64,000 nt of DNA from Saccharopolyspora_D taberi (GTDB lineage: Bacteria; Actinomycetota; Actinomycetes; Mycobacteriales; Pseudonocardiaceae). Every line of letters starts with the position of its first letter. Positions within the stretch are counted from its first letter, which is position 1. Of this stretch, positions 43,951-52,247 are shown piece by piece. The notes under the pieces are model-generated. The model did not search any database, had not been told where the DNA came from, and saw only the letters and a list, made by a program, of their open reading frames with translations. Where the stretch lies: NCBI RefSeq assembly GCF_039534165.1, contig NZ_BAAAUX010000014.1, positions 372,001 through 436,000 on the forward strand, read 5' to 3'. The translations under genes and the position numbers were made by a program.

Positions 43951-45588
43951 CTAAAGCGGGATGTTGCCGTGCTTCTTCGCAGGCAGCGACGCGCGCTTGT
44001 CGGCCAGCATCCGCAGGGACCGGGCCACGTACCCGCGGGTGTGCGAGGGCGGGATCACCGAGTCGACGTACCCGCGCTCGGCGGCCACGTACGGGTTGCA
44101 CAGCGTGTCCTCGTACTCCTGCTGCAACCGGGCGCGCAACGCCTCCACGTCCTCGCCGCGCTCGGCGGCCTCGGCCAGCTGCCTGCGGTACAGGATGTTG
44201 GCCGCGCCCTGGGCTCCCATGACCGCGATCTGCGCGGTCGGCCACGCCAGGTTCACGTCCGCGCCCAGGTGCTTGGAGCCCATGACGTCGTACGCCCCGC
44301 CGTAGGCCTTGCGCGTGATCACGGTGACCAGCGGCACCGTCGCCTCGGCGTAGGCGTAGAGCAGCTTCGCGCCCCGGCGGATGATGCCGTTCCACTCCTG
44401 GTCGGTGCCCGGCAGGAAGCCCGGCACGTCCACGAAGGTCACCACCGGCACGTTGAACGCGTCGCAGGTGCGCACGAACCGGGCGGCCTTCTCGCTGGCG
44501 TCGATGTCGAGAGTGCCCGCGAACTGCGTCGGCTGGTTGGCCACGATGCCCACGCTAGCGCCGTCCACGCGGCCGAACCCGCACAGCATGTTCGGCGCGA
44601 ACAGCGACGAGACCTCCAAGAAGTCGCCGTCGTCGACGACCCGCGTGATCACCTCGCGCATGTCGTAGGGCTGGTTCGGCGAGTCCGGCACCAGGACGTC
44701 GAGCTCCCGGTCCTCCTCGGTCACCTCGTCGGCCACCGCGCCCGTGCCGAGCTCGGCGGGGAACACCGGCGGCTGCGACAGGTTGTTCGAGGGCAGGAAG
44801 GACAGCAGCTCCTTGACGTAGGAGATCGCGTCCTCCTCGTCGGAGGCGAGGTAGTGCGCGTTGCCCGACCGGGAGTTGTGCGTGCGGGCGCCGCCCAGGT
44901 CCTCGAAGGTGACGTCCTCGCCGGTGACCGTCTTGATCACGTCCGGTCCGGTGATGAACATGTGCGAGGTCTGGTCGACCATGACCGTGAAGTCGGTGAT
45001 CGCGGGCGAGTACACCGCGCCGCCCGCGCACGGGCCCATGATCAGCGAGATCTGCGGGATGACGCCGGACGCGTGCGTGTTGCGCTTGAAGATCTCCGCG
45101 TAGAGCCCCAGCGCGGCGACGCCCTCCTGGATCCGCGCGCCGCCGGAGTCGTTGATCCCGATCAGCGGGCAACCGGTCCTGAGCGCCAGGTCCATCACCT
45201 TGACGATCTTCTCGCCGAAGACCTCGCCGAGGCTGCCGCCGAACACCGTGAAGTCCTGCGAGAACACGCACACCCGGCGGCCGTCGACGGTGCCCCAGCC
45301 GGTGACCACCCCGTCCCCGTAGGGGCGGTCGGCGTCGAGGCCGAAGTTCGTCGACCGGTGCCGCGCGTGCACGTCGAGCTCCACGAACGAGCCCGGGTCG
45401 AGCAGCATGTCGATCCGCTCCCGGGCCGTGCGCTTGCCCTTCGCGTGCTGCTTGGCCACCGCGCGCTGGGAACCCGCGTGCACCGCCTCGTCGCTGCGCC
45501 GGTACAGATCCGCGAGCTTGCCCGCGGTCGTATGAATGTCGGGCGACTCCTCGGACGGCGCCCCGACGGGTTCACTCGCGCTGCTCAT
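43951..45588 (-). CDS. acyl-CoA carboxylase beta subunit (carboxyltransferase, PccB-like)
   Basis: A 545-residue carboxyltransferase of the PccB/AccD5 type. Both crotonase-like halves are present, with the oxyanion glycines in GGARIQEGVAAL and KAYGGAYDVMGSK. The acyl-binding position lies in MGPCAGGAVYSPAITDF; the residue after AVYSPA that sets chain-length preference is I, which I cannot convert into a substrate call. First gene of the beta-epsilon-alpha operon. Confidence 0.94.
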   Translation of the reverse strand: MSSASEPVGAPSEESPDIHTTAGKLADLYRRSDEAVHAGSQRAVAKQHAKGKRTARERIDMLLDPGSFVELDVHARHRSTNFGLDADRPYGDGVVTGWGTVDGRRVCVFSQDFTVFGGSLGEVFGEKIVKVMDLALRTGCPLIGINDSGGARIQEGVAALGLYAEIFKRNTHASGVIPQISLIMGPCAGGAVYSPAITDFTVMVDQTSHMFITGPDVIKTVTGEDVTFEDLGGARTHNSRSGNAHYLASDEEDAISYVKELLSFLPSNNLSQPPVFPAELGTGAVADEVTEEDRELDVLVPDSPNQPYDMREVITRVVDDGDFLEVSSLFAPNMLCGFGRVDGASVGIVANQPTQFAGTLDIDASEKAARFVRTCDAFNVPVVTFVDVPGFLPGTDQEWNGIIRRGAKLLYAYAEATVPLVTVITRKAYGGAYDVMGSKHLGADVNLAWPTAQIAVMGAQGAANILYRRQLAEAAERGEDVEALRARLQQEYEDTLCNPYVAAERGYVDSVIPPSHTRGYVARSLRMLADKRASLPAKKHGNIPL

Positions 45589-45668
45589 AACGGTCCGGGT
45601 TCTCCTCGGTTCGGCGGCTGGCGGGGTGGTCGTCGCACGTCGGCGACAGGCCTGTCGGCCCGTCGGCG

Positions 45669-45698
45669 ACGCTAGCTCAGCGCGATCCGCGCCGTCAA
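45669..45698 (-). promoter_or_regulatory. candidate promoter of the carboxylase operon
   Basis: Minus strand TTGACG (45698-45693), 18-base spacer, TAGCGT (45674-45669), a common actinomycete -10 form. It would give a leader of about 75 bases before the beta-subunit ATG. Confidence 0.45.
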
Positions 45699-45766
45699 CC
45701 CGAATGTGATTCGCAGTTAGCTGGGTGGCGACCTCTCACTCTGTGGTTCACACGGTGTTCTGGATT

Positions 45767-46972
45767 CTAAGTGAACGACTGATAGGCGGGAGCGTCGAAC
45801 ATGAGGGCGGCAGCGAGGCGGCTGACGGCAGCGACGTCCCGGACGGTTCCGGTGCGCGCCATGTCGTTGGCCGCCGTCAGCGCGGCCTGCACCAGCACCC
45901 GCGCCGGGAGCCGGTCCAGCTCGGGCCGGACCCGGCGCAGCAGGGCCACCCATTCGGCGACGTAGTCGTGCTGGGTCTGCCGGGCGCGGTGGCGCTCCCC
46001 GCTCGGCAGGTGCCCCACCTCGCTGACCAGGATGTCGATGAACTGCCCGTGGTCGTAGGCGAAGGTGATGTAGGAGTGCAGCAGCCTGCGCAGCGCGTCC
46101 TCGGCGTCGGAGGTCGCCGACAGCGTCCGCTCCAGCTCCATCTCCAGCCAGGCGCAGCCGCGCGCGATCACCGCGCCGAGGATCTCCTGCTTGCTGGCGA
46201 AGTGGCTGTAGACGCTCGGGCCGGCGATCCCGGCGGCGGCGCCGATGTCCTCTGTGGTCACCGCGGTGAATCCGCTGTCGGCGAACAGCCGGGTGGCCAC
46301 CGAGAGCAGCACCGCTCGGCGCGACGCGCGCTCGTCCAGCAGCGGCGACCGCACCTCCACCTCCGGGCGCGGCGCCAGCACCATCGGCGGCTGGTCGACG
46401 ATGACCCCGACCATGGTGCGCAGCAGCCGCTCGAACTCCGCCCTGGGCAGCTCGACCTGGTGGTAGGAGGGGCTGGTCAACACGCTGAACAGGCACCAGC
46501 CGCGGAACCTGGCGTCCTCGTCGGCCAGCTCCGGCCGCCGCACCCGCGCCAGCTCGGCCAGTCCCCCGGCCACCGAGCGCAGCTCCTCCTTGAGCCCGGC
46601 CCGCTCGTCGCCGGGCAGGTGCCGGGCCTCCCGCTGCCAGAGCACGCCCAGCCTGCGGTGGTCGAGCGCGGCGGTGGCGAGCTCGGCGACGACGATGTCC
46701 AGGTCCTCGGTGCCGACGCCGCGCAGCACCTCGCGGAACGGGCGCAGCTCCTCGACCACGACCTCGGTCAGCAGGAGCTGCTTGCTGGCGAAGTGCCGGT
46801 ACAGCGCCGAAGGCCCCACGCCGACTGCCTCGGCGATGTCGCTCATGCCCACGCGCGGGTAGCCGCGCCGGTGGAACAGCTCGGAGGCCGCCGTCGTGAT
46901 CTGCGACCGGCGGTTGCGGGGGCGGGTGTTGCGGACCGCGCTCGCCACGCGCTTCCTGCCTGCTTCGGCCAT
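45767..46972 (-). CDS. double TetR regulator (two TetR units fused)
   Basis: A 401-residue protein with two complete TetR-like units. The first helix-turn-helix is at about 24-66 (MSDIAEAVGVGPSALYRHFASKQLLL) and the second at about 218-262 (TTEDIGAAAGIAGPSVYSHFASKQEIL), each followed by a helical domain. The two recognition regions share the YxHFASKQ motif. A single chain can thus act as a covalent pseudo-dimer. ATG 46972 has AAGGG upstream. Two interleaved inverted repeats lie directly upstream. Nearby targets could be itself or the carboxylase operon downstream. Confidence 0.88.
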   Translation of the reverse strand: MAEAGRKRVASAVRNTRPRNRRSQITTAASELFHRRGYPRVGMSDIAEAVGVGPSALYRHFASKQLLLTEVVVEELRPFREVLRGVGTEDLDIVVAELATAALDHRRLGVLWQREARHLPGDERAGLKEELRSVAGGLAELARVRRPELADEDARFRGWCLFSVLTSPSYHQVELPRAEFERLLRTMVGVIVDQPPMVLAPRPEVEVRSPLLDERASRRAVLLSVATRLFADSGFTAVTTEDIGAAAGIAGPSVYSHFASKQEILGAVIARGCAWLEMELERTLSATSDAEDALRRLLHSYITFAYDHGQFIDILVSEVGHLPSGERHRARQTQHDYVAEWVALLRRVRPELDRLPARVLVQAALTAANDMARTGTVRDVAAVSRLAAALMFDAPAYQSFT

Positions 46973-46994
46973 TCCCACCCTTTCCGGCACCCGT

Positions 46995-47019
46995 GTACCA
47001 GTTCCCGAGGTACCGGAAC
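46995..47019. promoter_or_regulatory. two interleaved inverted repeats upstream of the double TetR
   Basis: GTACC-N9-GGTAC (46995-47013) and GTTCC-N9-GGAAC (47001-47019) share the same spacer and are offset by six bases. They fit a compound operator. Confidence 0.5.
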
Positions 47020-47022
47020 AGC

Positions 47023-47391
47023 CTACGAGCCGTCGGCGTTTTCGCCCCCTGCCCCGTCGGAGACCTCCTGCTCGGCGCGCTCGTCGACGCTGTCGTCGAG
47101 CTCGTGCATCCGGGTCTCGGCCAGCGGCGGCTCCGCCTCCGGCTCGCGTTCCGGGCGTTCCTGGCCGAGCCGGTCGTCGAGGGTCTCGCCCTCGCGCTGC
47201 TCGCGCGGCGTCGGCCGGTCGGCGCTGACCCGCGACCAGCGCTCGGGTGGTTCCACACCGCGTTCGAGCGGGTCCACCCCGAGCTCGTCCTCGTCGAGGT
47301 CGGGCGCGGCCTGCAGGTTCGCCGGGTCGGCGGGACCGTCCGGCCCGGTCTCGTCCGGTGTGGGCGTGGTGCCCTCGGCTGGGTCCGACAT
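47023..47391 (-). CDS. acidic DUF5709-like protein
   Basis: A 122-residue, very acidic, Pro/Glu/Asp-rich protein. DEDELGVDPLERGVEPPERW and REQREGETLDDRLGQE resemble the actinobacterial DUF5709 pattern (paired PERW and ExLDxRLxxE). Probably largely disordered; function unknown. It follows the LigD-type polymerase gene by 15 bases on the same strand. Confidence 0.72.
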   Translation of the reverse strand: MSDPAEGTTPTPDETGPDGPADPANLQAAPDLDEDELGVDPLERGVEPPERWSRVSADRPTPREQREGETLDDRLGQERPEREPEAEPPLAETRMHELDDSVDERAEQEVSDGAGGENADGS

Positions 47392-47406
47392 CTCGCTCCT
47401 TCTCGG

Positions 47407-48270
47407 TCATACACGGTCCAGCGCGCGCCACGGGTCGTCCTTCTGCGCCATCCGGCGCGCCATGTTGGCCAGGCCGTAGCGCTGCGGCGTCGCGCGCCCG
47501 ATCTCGTCGAGGTCCAGCGGCGTCGCCGCGGGCGCGCCCGCACGCGCGCGCAGGGAGTACGGCGCGATCATCGTCTGCCCGTAGGCGTTGCGGTTGGTGT
47601 CCAGGAAGACCCGTTCGCCGCGCTTTTCCTTGCGCTGCTCGGTGGTGAGCCGGTGGTCCTCCCGTGCCGCCCGGTCGGCCAGGTCCCGCACCCGCGCGCG
47701 GACCTCGTCGAAACCGCTCCCGCCTGCCAGCGGGGCCACGACGTGGAACCCCTTGCCGCCGGTGGCCTGCACCGCGGGTTCCAGCCCGGCGGACCGGAAG
47801 CGCTCGCACATGTCCTCGGTGATCGACCGAAGTTCCGCGATGCCCGTCGATCCGGGCGGGTCCAGGTCGACCACCGCGAGCACCGGGCGATCCAGGTCAT
47901 CCACAGTGGACAGTCCGATGTGGAACTCCAGGCACCCCTGGTTCGCCAGGTACACCAGCGCGGCTTCCTCTTCGACCACGACGTGGTGCACCGATCCCTC
48001 CGCCCCGCGCTGCGGCACCGGCACGACCCGGATCCAGTCCGGGAAGTGGTCGGACGCCTCCTTCTGGAAGAACCCCTCCTCGCCGATGCCGTCCGGGAAG
48101 CGGCGCAGGGTCAGCGGTTTCCCGCGCATGTGGGCGACCATCAGCCGCGCCACGGAACGGTAGTAGTCCACGACGTCCCGCTTGGTGTACCCGTCTCCGG
48201 GGTAGAGGACCTTGTCCGCCTTGCTCAGTTCGACGGTCCGGCCCGCCACGTCGAGCTGCTCACCGGGCAC
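47407..48270 (-). CDS. stand-alone LigD-type DNA polymerase/primase domain protein
   Basis: A 287-residue archaeo-eukaryotic primase-fold polymerase. Catalytic acids Asp135 and Asp137 (VVDLDPPG), His117 (EFHIG), the TGGKGFHV motif (170-177) and the third acid in FLDTNRN (Asp224) are all present. It lacks ligase and nuclease domains, like the separate PolD proteins of mycobacteria used in end-joining and gap repair. GTG 48270 has GGAGGT upstream. It is divergent from exonuclease III. Confidence 0.92.
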   Translation of the reverse strand: MPGEQLDVAGRTVELSKADKVLYPGDGYTKRDVVDYYRSVARLMVAHMRGKPLTLRRFPDGIGEEGFFQKEASDHFPDWIRVVPVPQRGAEGSVHHVVVEEEAALVYLANQGCLEFHIGLSTVDDLDRPVLAVVDLDPPGSTGIAELRSITEDMCERFRSAGLEPAVQATGGKGFHVVAPLAGGSGFDEVRARVRDLADRAAREDHRLTTEQRKEKRGERVFLDTNRNAYGQTMIAPYSLRARAGAPAATPLDLDEIGRATPQRYGLANMARRMAQKDDPWRALDRV

Positions 48271-48359
48271 CGCGCACCTCCGCGACATCGATCGGCTCGT
48301 CCTCGGGCCTACCCGGGCCACCGGGGGTTCAACCACGCCCGCTGTGACACGCTGAGCCC

Positions 48360-49160
48360 ATGCGCATCGCCACCTGGAACATCAACTCCGTAGCGGCGCG
48401 GCTGCCGAGATTGCTCGACTGGCTGGGCAGCGCCGAGCCGGACGTGGTGTGCCTGCAGGAGATCAAGTGCTCGGCCGAGGCGTTCCCGGTCGACGAGGTC
48501 GGCGAGCTGGGCTACGAGGTCGCCGCGCACGGGACCGGGCGGTGGAACGGGGTCGCCGTGCTGTCGAAGGCGGGCCTGGCCGACGTCCGGCGCGGCCTGC
48601 TCGACGAGCCCGGCTACCAGGCCGAGGGCGCGATGTTCGAGGCCAGCGAACCGCGGGCGGTCGCGGCGACCTGCGGCGGGGTCCGGGTCTGGTCGGTGTA
48701 CGTGCCCAACGGCCGGGAGGTCGGGCACGCGCATTACGACTACAAGCTGCGCTGGCTGGAAGCGCTGACGGCCACCGCCGCCGAGGAACTGGCGGGCGGT
48801 GGCCCGTTCGCGGTGCTGGGCGATTTCAACATCGCCCCGGAGGACGGCGACGTCTGGGACATCGCCGAGTTCGCCGACAGCACGCACGTCACCGAGCCGG
48901 AGCGCTCCGCACTGGAGGCGCTGCGCGGGACCGGGCTCAGCGACGTGTACCCGCGTGCGCTGAAGTACGACGTGCCGTTCACGTACTGGGACTACCGGGC
49001 CGGTGCGTTCCCCAAGAACAAGGGGATGCGCATCGACCTCGTCTACGGCGACCGGCAGTTCGCCAGCGCCGTGACCGACGCCTACGTCGACCGCGAGGCC
49101 CGCAAGGGCAAGGGGCCGTCCGACCACGCTCCCGTGGTCGTGGACCTCGCGCTGGACTGA
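48360..49160 (+). CDS. xthA: exodeoxyribonuclease III (AP endonuclease)
   Basis: A 266-residue Mg-dependent nuclease of base-excision repair. ATWNINSVAARL (metal-binding Asn), LQEIKC (metal-binding Glu), GDFNIAPEDGDVWD and the C-terminal SDHAPVVVDL with the catalytic histidine are intact. It cuts at abasic sites and trims 3' ends. The divergent neighbour is a repair polymerase, so the two may act on the same lesions. Confidence 0.95.
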   Translation: MRIATWNINSVAARLPRLLDWLGSAEPDVVCLQEIKCSAEAFPVDEVGELGYEVAAHGTGRWNGVAVLSKAGLADVRRGLLDEPGYQAEGAMFEASEPRAVAATCGGVRVWSVYVPNGREVGHAHYDYKLRWLEALTATAAEELAGGGPFAVLGDFNIAPEDGDVWDIAEFADSTHVTEPERSALEALRGTGLSDVYPRALKYDVPFTYWDYRAGAFPKNKGMRIDLVYGDRQFASAVTDAYVDREARKGKGPSDHAPVVVDLALD

Positions 49161-49200
49161 GGCGGTCGGGCCGCGGCAGCCTCCGTCCCGCGCAGCGGCC

Positions 49201-49308
49201 CGGTGGTGTTCGGCGGCTCGGTGCCGTTGGGCGACCCCACCGGCTCGGACATCTCAGCGCCGCTCGATGGCCCGGTGCGGCTCGGCGCCCCTGGTGCTGC
49301 TCGGCGGC
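49201..49308. repeat. degenerate 18-bp tandem repeat
   Basis: Six diverged units (for example CGGTGGTGTTCGGCGGCT, CGGTGCCGTTGGGCGACC, CGGTGCGGCTCGGCGCCC) fill the 201-base gap after exonuclease III. No coding frame in it looks like a protein. Confidence 0.5.
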
Positions 49309-49361
49309 CGGGGTTCCGCGCGACGGACTGAGTGCTGTGCGACCTCAGTCCTGCGACTGCC

Positions 49362-50012
49362 TCAGTCCTGCTCGGCGGCGGTGGCGTGGTCGTAGTAGCC
49401 GAGCACTCCCCCGGCACCGTGCACCGCGAAGCCCCCGTCACCATCGCTCGGCGTCCCGGCCTTCGCGATGACCTCGCGGAGCCGAACGTCGACCAGTTCG
49501 TCCATCGCGACCCAGCGCGCCGCGGTCTGCTCCGCCGCCCGCTCCTCCGCGAAGTCGGCCTTGACCCGCTCGAACGCGGCGGACAGCTCGCGCACCGCCG
49601 CTTCGAAGCCCTCCGCCGCGTCCGGCGCGATCCGGTCGGCGCGGTCGACCAGCAGCTCGACCATGTAGAACACGTCGTCGACGTGGTAGGAGAGCCACTT
49701 GCGGCGCCGGCGGATCGCGCCGAGGTCCGGCCAGCGCTTGCGCGCCGCTTGCCGGGACCTGCCGGTGACCGCGCTGAGGTCGGCCAGGCTCGCCCCCAGC
49801 CACACCGCTTCCGCCGCTGCGCTTTCCACGCCGCGCGCGGCAGCCTCGGCGGTCAGCGCCTCGGCCTCGAGCGCCGCTCGCACGCGCGCCAGCGCCTCCC
49901 GGCGCAGCCGCTGGTCGTCGCCGTGATCACCCGGCTTCGCCCCCGGATCCGCGATCGCCACCTCCGACCGCAGACCGGTCATCAGCTCGGCGACCAGTTC
50001 GTCCGCGTTCAT
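49362..50012 (-). CDS. helix-turn-helix protein, uncharacterised
   Basis: A 216-residue, mostly helical protein. A helix-turn-helix with the recognition stretch SLADLSAVTGRSRQAARKRW lies at about 74-95, followed by a long charged helical region (about 115-190). There is no ligand domain that I can name. The ATG has GGGAGGT upstream, and a 43-base compound palindrome sits only 11 bases before it. That position suggests tight autoregulation, possibly on a near-leaderless mRNA. Confidence 0.78.
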   Translation of the reverse strand: MNADELVAELMTGLRSEVAIADPGAKPGDHGDDQRLRREALARVRAALEAEALTAEAAARGVESAAAEAVWLGASLADLSAVTGRSRQAARKRWPDLGAIRRRRKWLSYHVDDVFYMVELLVDRADRIAPDAAEGFEAAVRELSAAFERVKADFAEERAAEQTAARWVAMDELVDVRLREVIAKAGTPSDGDGGFAVHGAGGVLGYYDHATAAEQD

Positions 50013-50023
50013 ATCGACCTCCC

Positions 50024-50066
50024 TGTAAACCCAAGGTTCACAGACTATGTGAACCTTGGGTTTACA
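50024..50066. promoter_or_regulatory. double operator, 19-base perfect inverted repeat
   Basis: Arms of 19 bases around GACTA match perfectly. Each arm is itself a near-palindrome: TGTAAACC-CAA-GGTTCACA and TGTGAACC-TTG-GGTTTACA. Together they give four half-sites of the form TGTRAACC, so two regulator dimers could bind side by side. Random origin is very unlikely. Confidence 0.8.
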
Positions 50067-50132
50067 GTCAATTCCCCGACACCGGCCGTCGATCTTCTCC
50101 TAGGCTGGAAGCCATCGGACCGAGGAGGACCT

Positions 50133-50792
50133 GTGCCCGCCACCGGAGACACCAGCACCGAATCGCGCACGCCGCTGCGCGACCAGGTACGCGACGCGCT
50201 GCAGACGCGGATCTCGGACGGCAGGCTGCGCCCCGGCGACCGCCTCTTCGAGCAGGACATCGCCGCGGAGTTCGGCATCTCGCGGGTTCCGGTGCGAGAG
50301 GCGATCCGGATGCTGCAGAGCGAGGGGTTCGTCGAGGTGTTGCCCCGGCGCCGCGGCGTGTTCGTCCGCGGGCTCGACCGGAACCAGGCCAAGGAGCTGT
50401 TCGAGGTCCGCGAAGCCCTGGAGACCTTCGCGGCGCGACTCGCGGCGGAACGCGGCAACACCGAGGGCATCGCGCGGATGGCCGAGCTCGCCGACCAGGC
50501 GCGCCGCGCGCACGTGGCCGGTGACGTCGAGACCATGTCCAACGCCAACGCCGCGTTCCACGACCAGCTGCTGGCGCTCGCCGACAACGAACTGCTGGCC
50601 TCGATGCTCGAACCGCTGCACGGCCGGCTGGCCTGGATGTTCCGGCTGAACATGGAGCCGGAGCGCGTGTGCGGCGAGCACGAGGAGCTGCACGCGGCCA
50701 TCGCCGCGGGAGACGCCGAGCGCGCGGCGGAGGTCGCGAAGCGGCACGTCCACTCCAGCCGCAGGATGGTGCTCGATCGCATCCTCTACTGA
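50133..50792 (+). CDS. GntR-family regulator (FadR/FCD subfamily)
   Basis: A 219-residue protein. The N-terminal winged helix is at about 14-76 (GISRVPVREAIRMLQSEGFV and LPRRRGVFV), and the FCD ligand domain carries the metal-binding residues in NAAFHDQLL and CGEHEELHAAI. GTG 50133 has GAGGAGG upstream. It probably controls the racemase gene 0.7 kb downstream, where a GTATAC core lies at 51454-51459; the minisatellite between them is unusual. Confidence 0.92.
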   Translation: MPATGDTSTESRTPLRDQVRDALQTRISDGRLRPGDRLFEQDIAAEFGISRVPVREAIRMLQSEGFVEVLPRRRGVFVRGLDRNQAKELFEVREALETFAARLAAERGNTEGIARMAELADQARRAHVAGDVETMSNANAAFHDQLLALADNELLASMLEPLHGRLAWMFRLNMEPERVCGEHEELHAAIAAGDAERAAEVAKRHVHSSRRMVLDRILY

Positions 50793-51510
50793 GCCGGCCG
50801 CGCTGAACCGCACGAGCGCCGGGCCGCGACCCGCACAGAGCCGCGGCCACGCCGACCCGCAGCCTGCACAGAGCCGCAACCTGCGCAGAGGCGCGGTCGT
50901 ACCGGACCACAGCCCGCGCTAAAGCGCGGCTGCACCGATCCGTAGCCGCGCTAAACCGGGGCTGCACCGATTCGCAGCCGCGCTAAACCGCGATCGCACC
51001 GGCCCGCAGCCCGCACCGAGCCGATCGCACCGACCCAGCTCGCACCGACCGGGATCACACCGAACCGCAGCCCGCATCGAACCGCGATCACACCGAACCG
51101 CAGCCCGCACCGAGCCGATCGCACCGAACCGCAGCCGCAGCGATCCCCAGCCACACAGATCCCCAGCCGCACCGAACCACCACCCGTGCCGAACCACCGC
51201 CCCCGCCGAACCCCAGCCCCCGCCGAACCCCAGCCCGCACCGAACCACCGCCCGTGCAGAGCCGCAGCCGCGCGGGCCCGCACCGACGCGAAGCCGCGAT
51301 CACGCTGGCCGTGGCCGCATCGGTCCGCAGCCCCCACGCCACAGGTGCGCCGACCCGCGACCCGCGCTGACCCGCACCCGTCGCAGACCCCTGGCCTGCA
51401 TCGATCCCGCGGCAGCCCGCTTCTTCGGCCGTGGAACCGATCGACCACTGCACGTATACTTCTACGGAGACTTCCACATCACGGACTTCAACTTCCGCGA
51501 AGGGGAACGG
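50793..51510. repeat. long degenerate 17-bp minisatellite, about 35 copies
   Basis: From about 50801 to 51420 the sequence is built of head-to-tail units of 14-17 bases with consensus CCGAACCGCAGCCCGCA; several adjacent copies are exact or nearly so (51061-51110, 51178-51260). Mixed unit lengths destroy any reading frame, and no gene is seen. The last 90 bases are the racemase promoter region with GTATAC at 51454 and AAGGGG before its ATG. One strand is strongly C-rich. Confidence 0.8.
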
Positions 51511-52242
51511 ATGCGCATAGTCCTCGTCAACGCCAACACGACCGAGGCGGTTACCGAAGCGATCCGGCAGCAGGCCGCCGCCGTCGCCGGCCCCGGTACC
51601 GAGATCCTGGCCGTGACCCCGTCGTTCGGCGCCGAGTCGGTCGAGAGCAACTTCGAGAACCACCTCGCCGCGGTGGCGATCATGGACCGGGTCGCGGCGA
51701 TCCGGGACCCGTTCGACGCCGTGGTGCTCGCCGGTTTCGGCGAACACGGCAAGGAAGGGCTCGCCGAGCTGCTCGACGTCCCGGTCGTGGACGCCACCGA
51801 GGCCGCGGCGCACGTCGCCTGCCTGCTCGGCAGGCGCTACGCCGTGGTGACCTCGCTGCGCCGCACGCTGGGCCGGATCCGCGACCGCCTGGCGCTGGCC
51901 GGGCTCGCCGGGAACTGCGTGTCGGTGCGGGCCACCGGACTGCCCGTCCTGCAGCTGGAAGCCGATCCGGAACGGGCAGCACAGCGCCTGGCCGAGGAGG
52001 CAGTGCTGGCCGTCGACGAAGACGGCGCCGACGTCATCTGCCTCGGCTGCGCCGGGATGGCCGAGCTGGCCTCCCGGGTCGAAGCCGCGACCTCGGTTCC
52101 GGTCGTCGACGGCGTGACCGCCGCCGTCGGGCTCGCCGAAACGCTGGTGCGCCTCTACCTCCAGCCCTCGAAGGCGGCTTACCCGGCACCTCGACCGAAG
52201 GCGATCACCGGTTGGCCGCTGCCGAGCGTCCCGGGGAGCTGA
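51511..52242 (+). CDS. Asp/Glu/hydantoin racemase family protein
   Basis: A 243-residue racemase of the HyuE/allantoin-racemase type. IVLVNANTTEAVT at the start binds substrate. The second-half cysteine in LGCAGM is clear, but the first-half position reads VLAGFGEHG, which lacks the usual cysteine and places Gly where Cys is expected. True two-base racemisation is therefore in doubt; a related isomerase or decarboxylase is possible. The neighbouring GntR may regulate it. Confidence 0.83.
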   Translation: MRIVLVNANTTEAVTEAIRQQAAAVAGPGTEILAVTPSFGAESVESNFENHLAAVAIMDRVAAIRDPFDAVVLAGFGEHGKEGLAELLDVPVVDATEAAAHVACLLGRRYAVVTSLRRTLGRIRDRLALAGLAGNCVSVRATGLPVLQLEADPERAAQRLAEEAVLAVDEDGADVICLGCAGMAELASRVEAATSVPVVDGVTAAVGLAETLVRLYLQPSKAAYPAPRPKAITGWPLPSVPGS

Positions 52243-52247
52243 CCGAG

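Noticed and set aside
50793..51420. CRISPR array
   Set aside because: Units are contiguous with no unique spacers, and there are no cas genes nearby.
51088..51813. Minus-strand frame through the minisatellite and into the racemase
   Set aside because: The repeated peptide comes from the 17-bp DNA array and unit-length changes break the phase; it also runs antisense to a recognisable gene.
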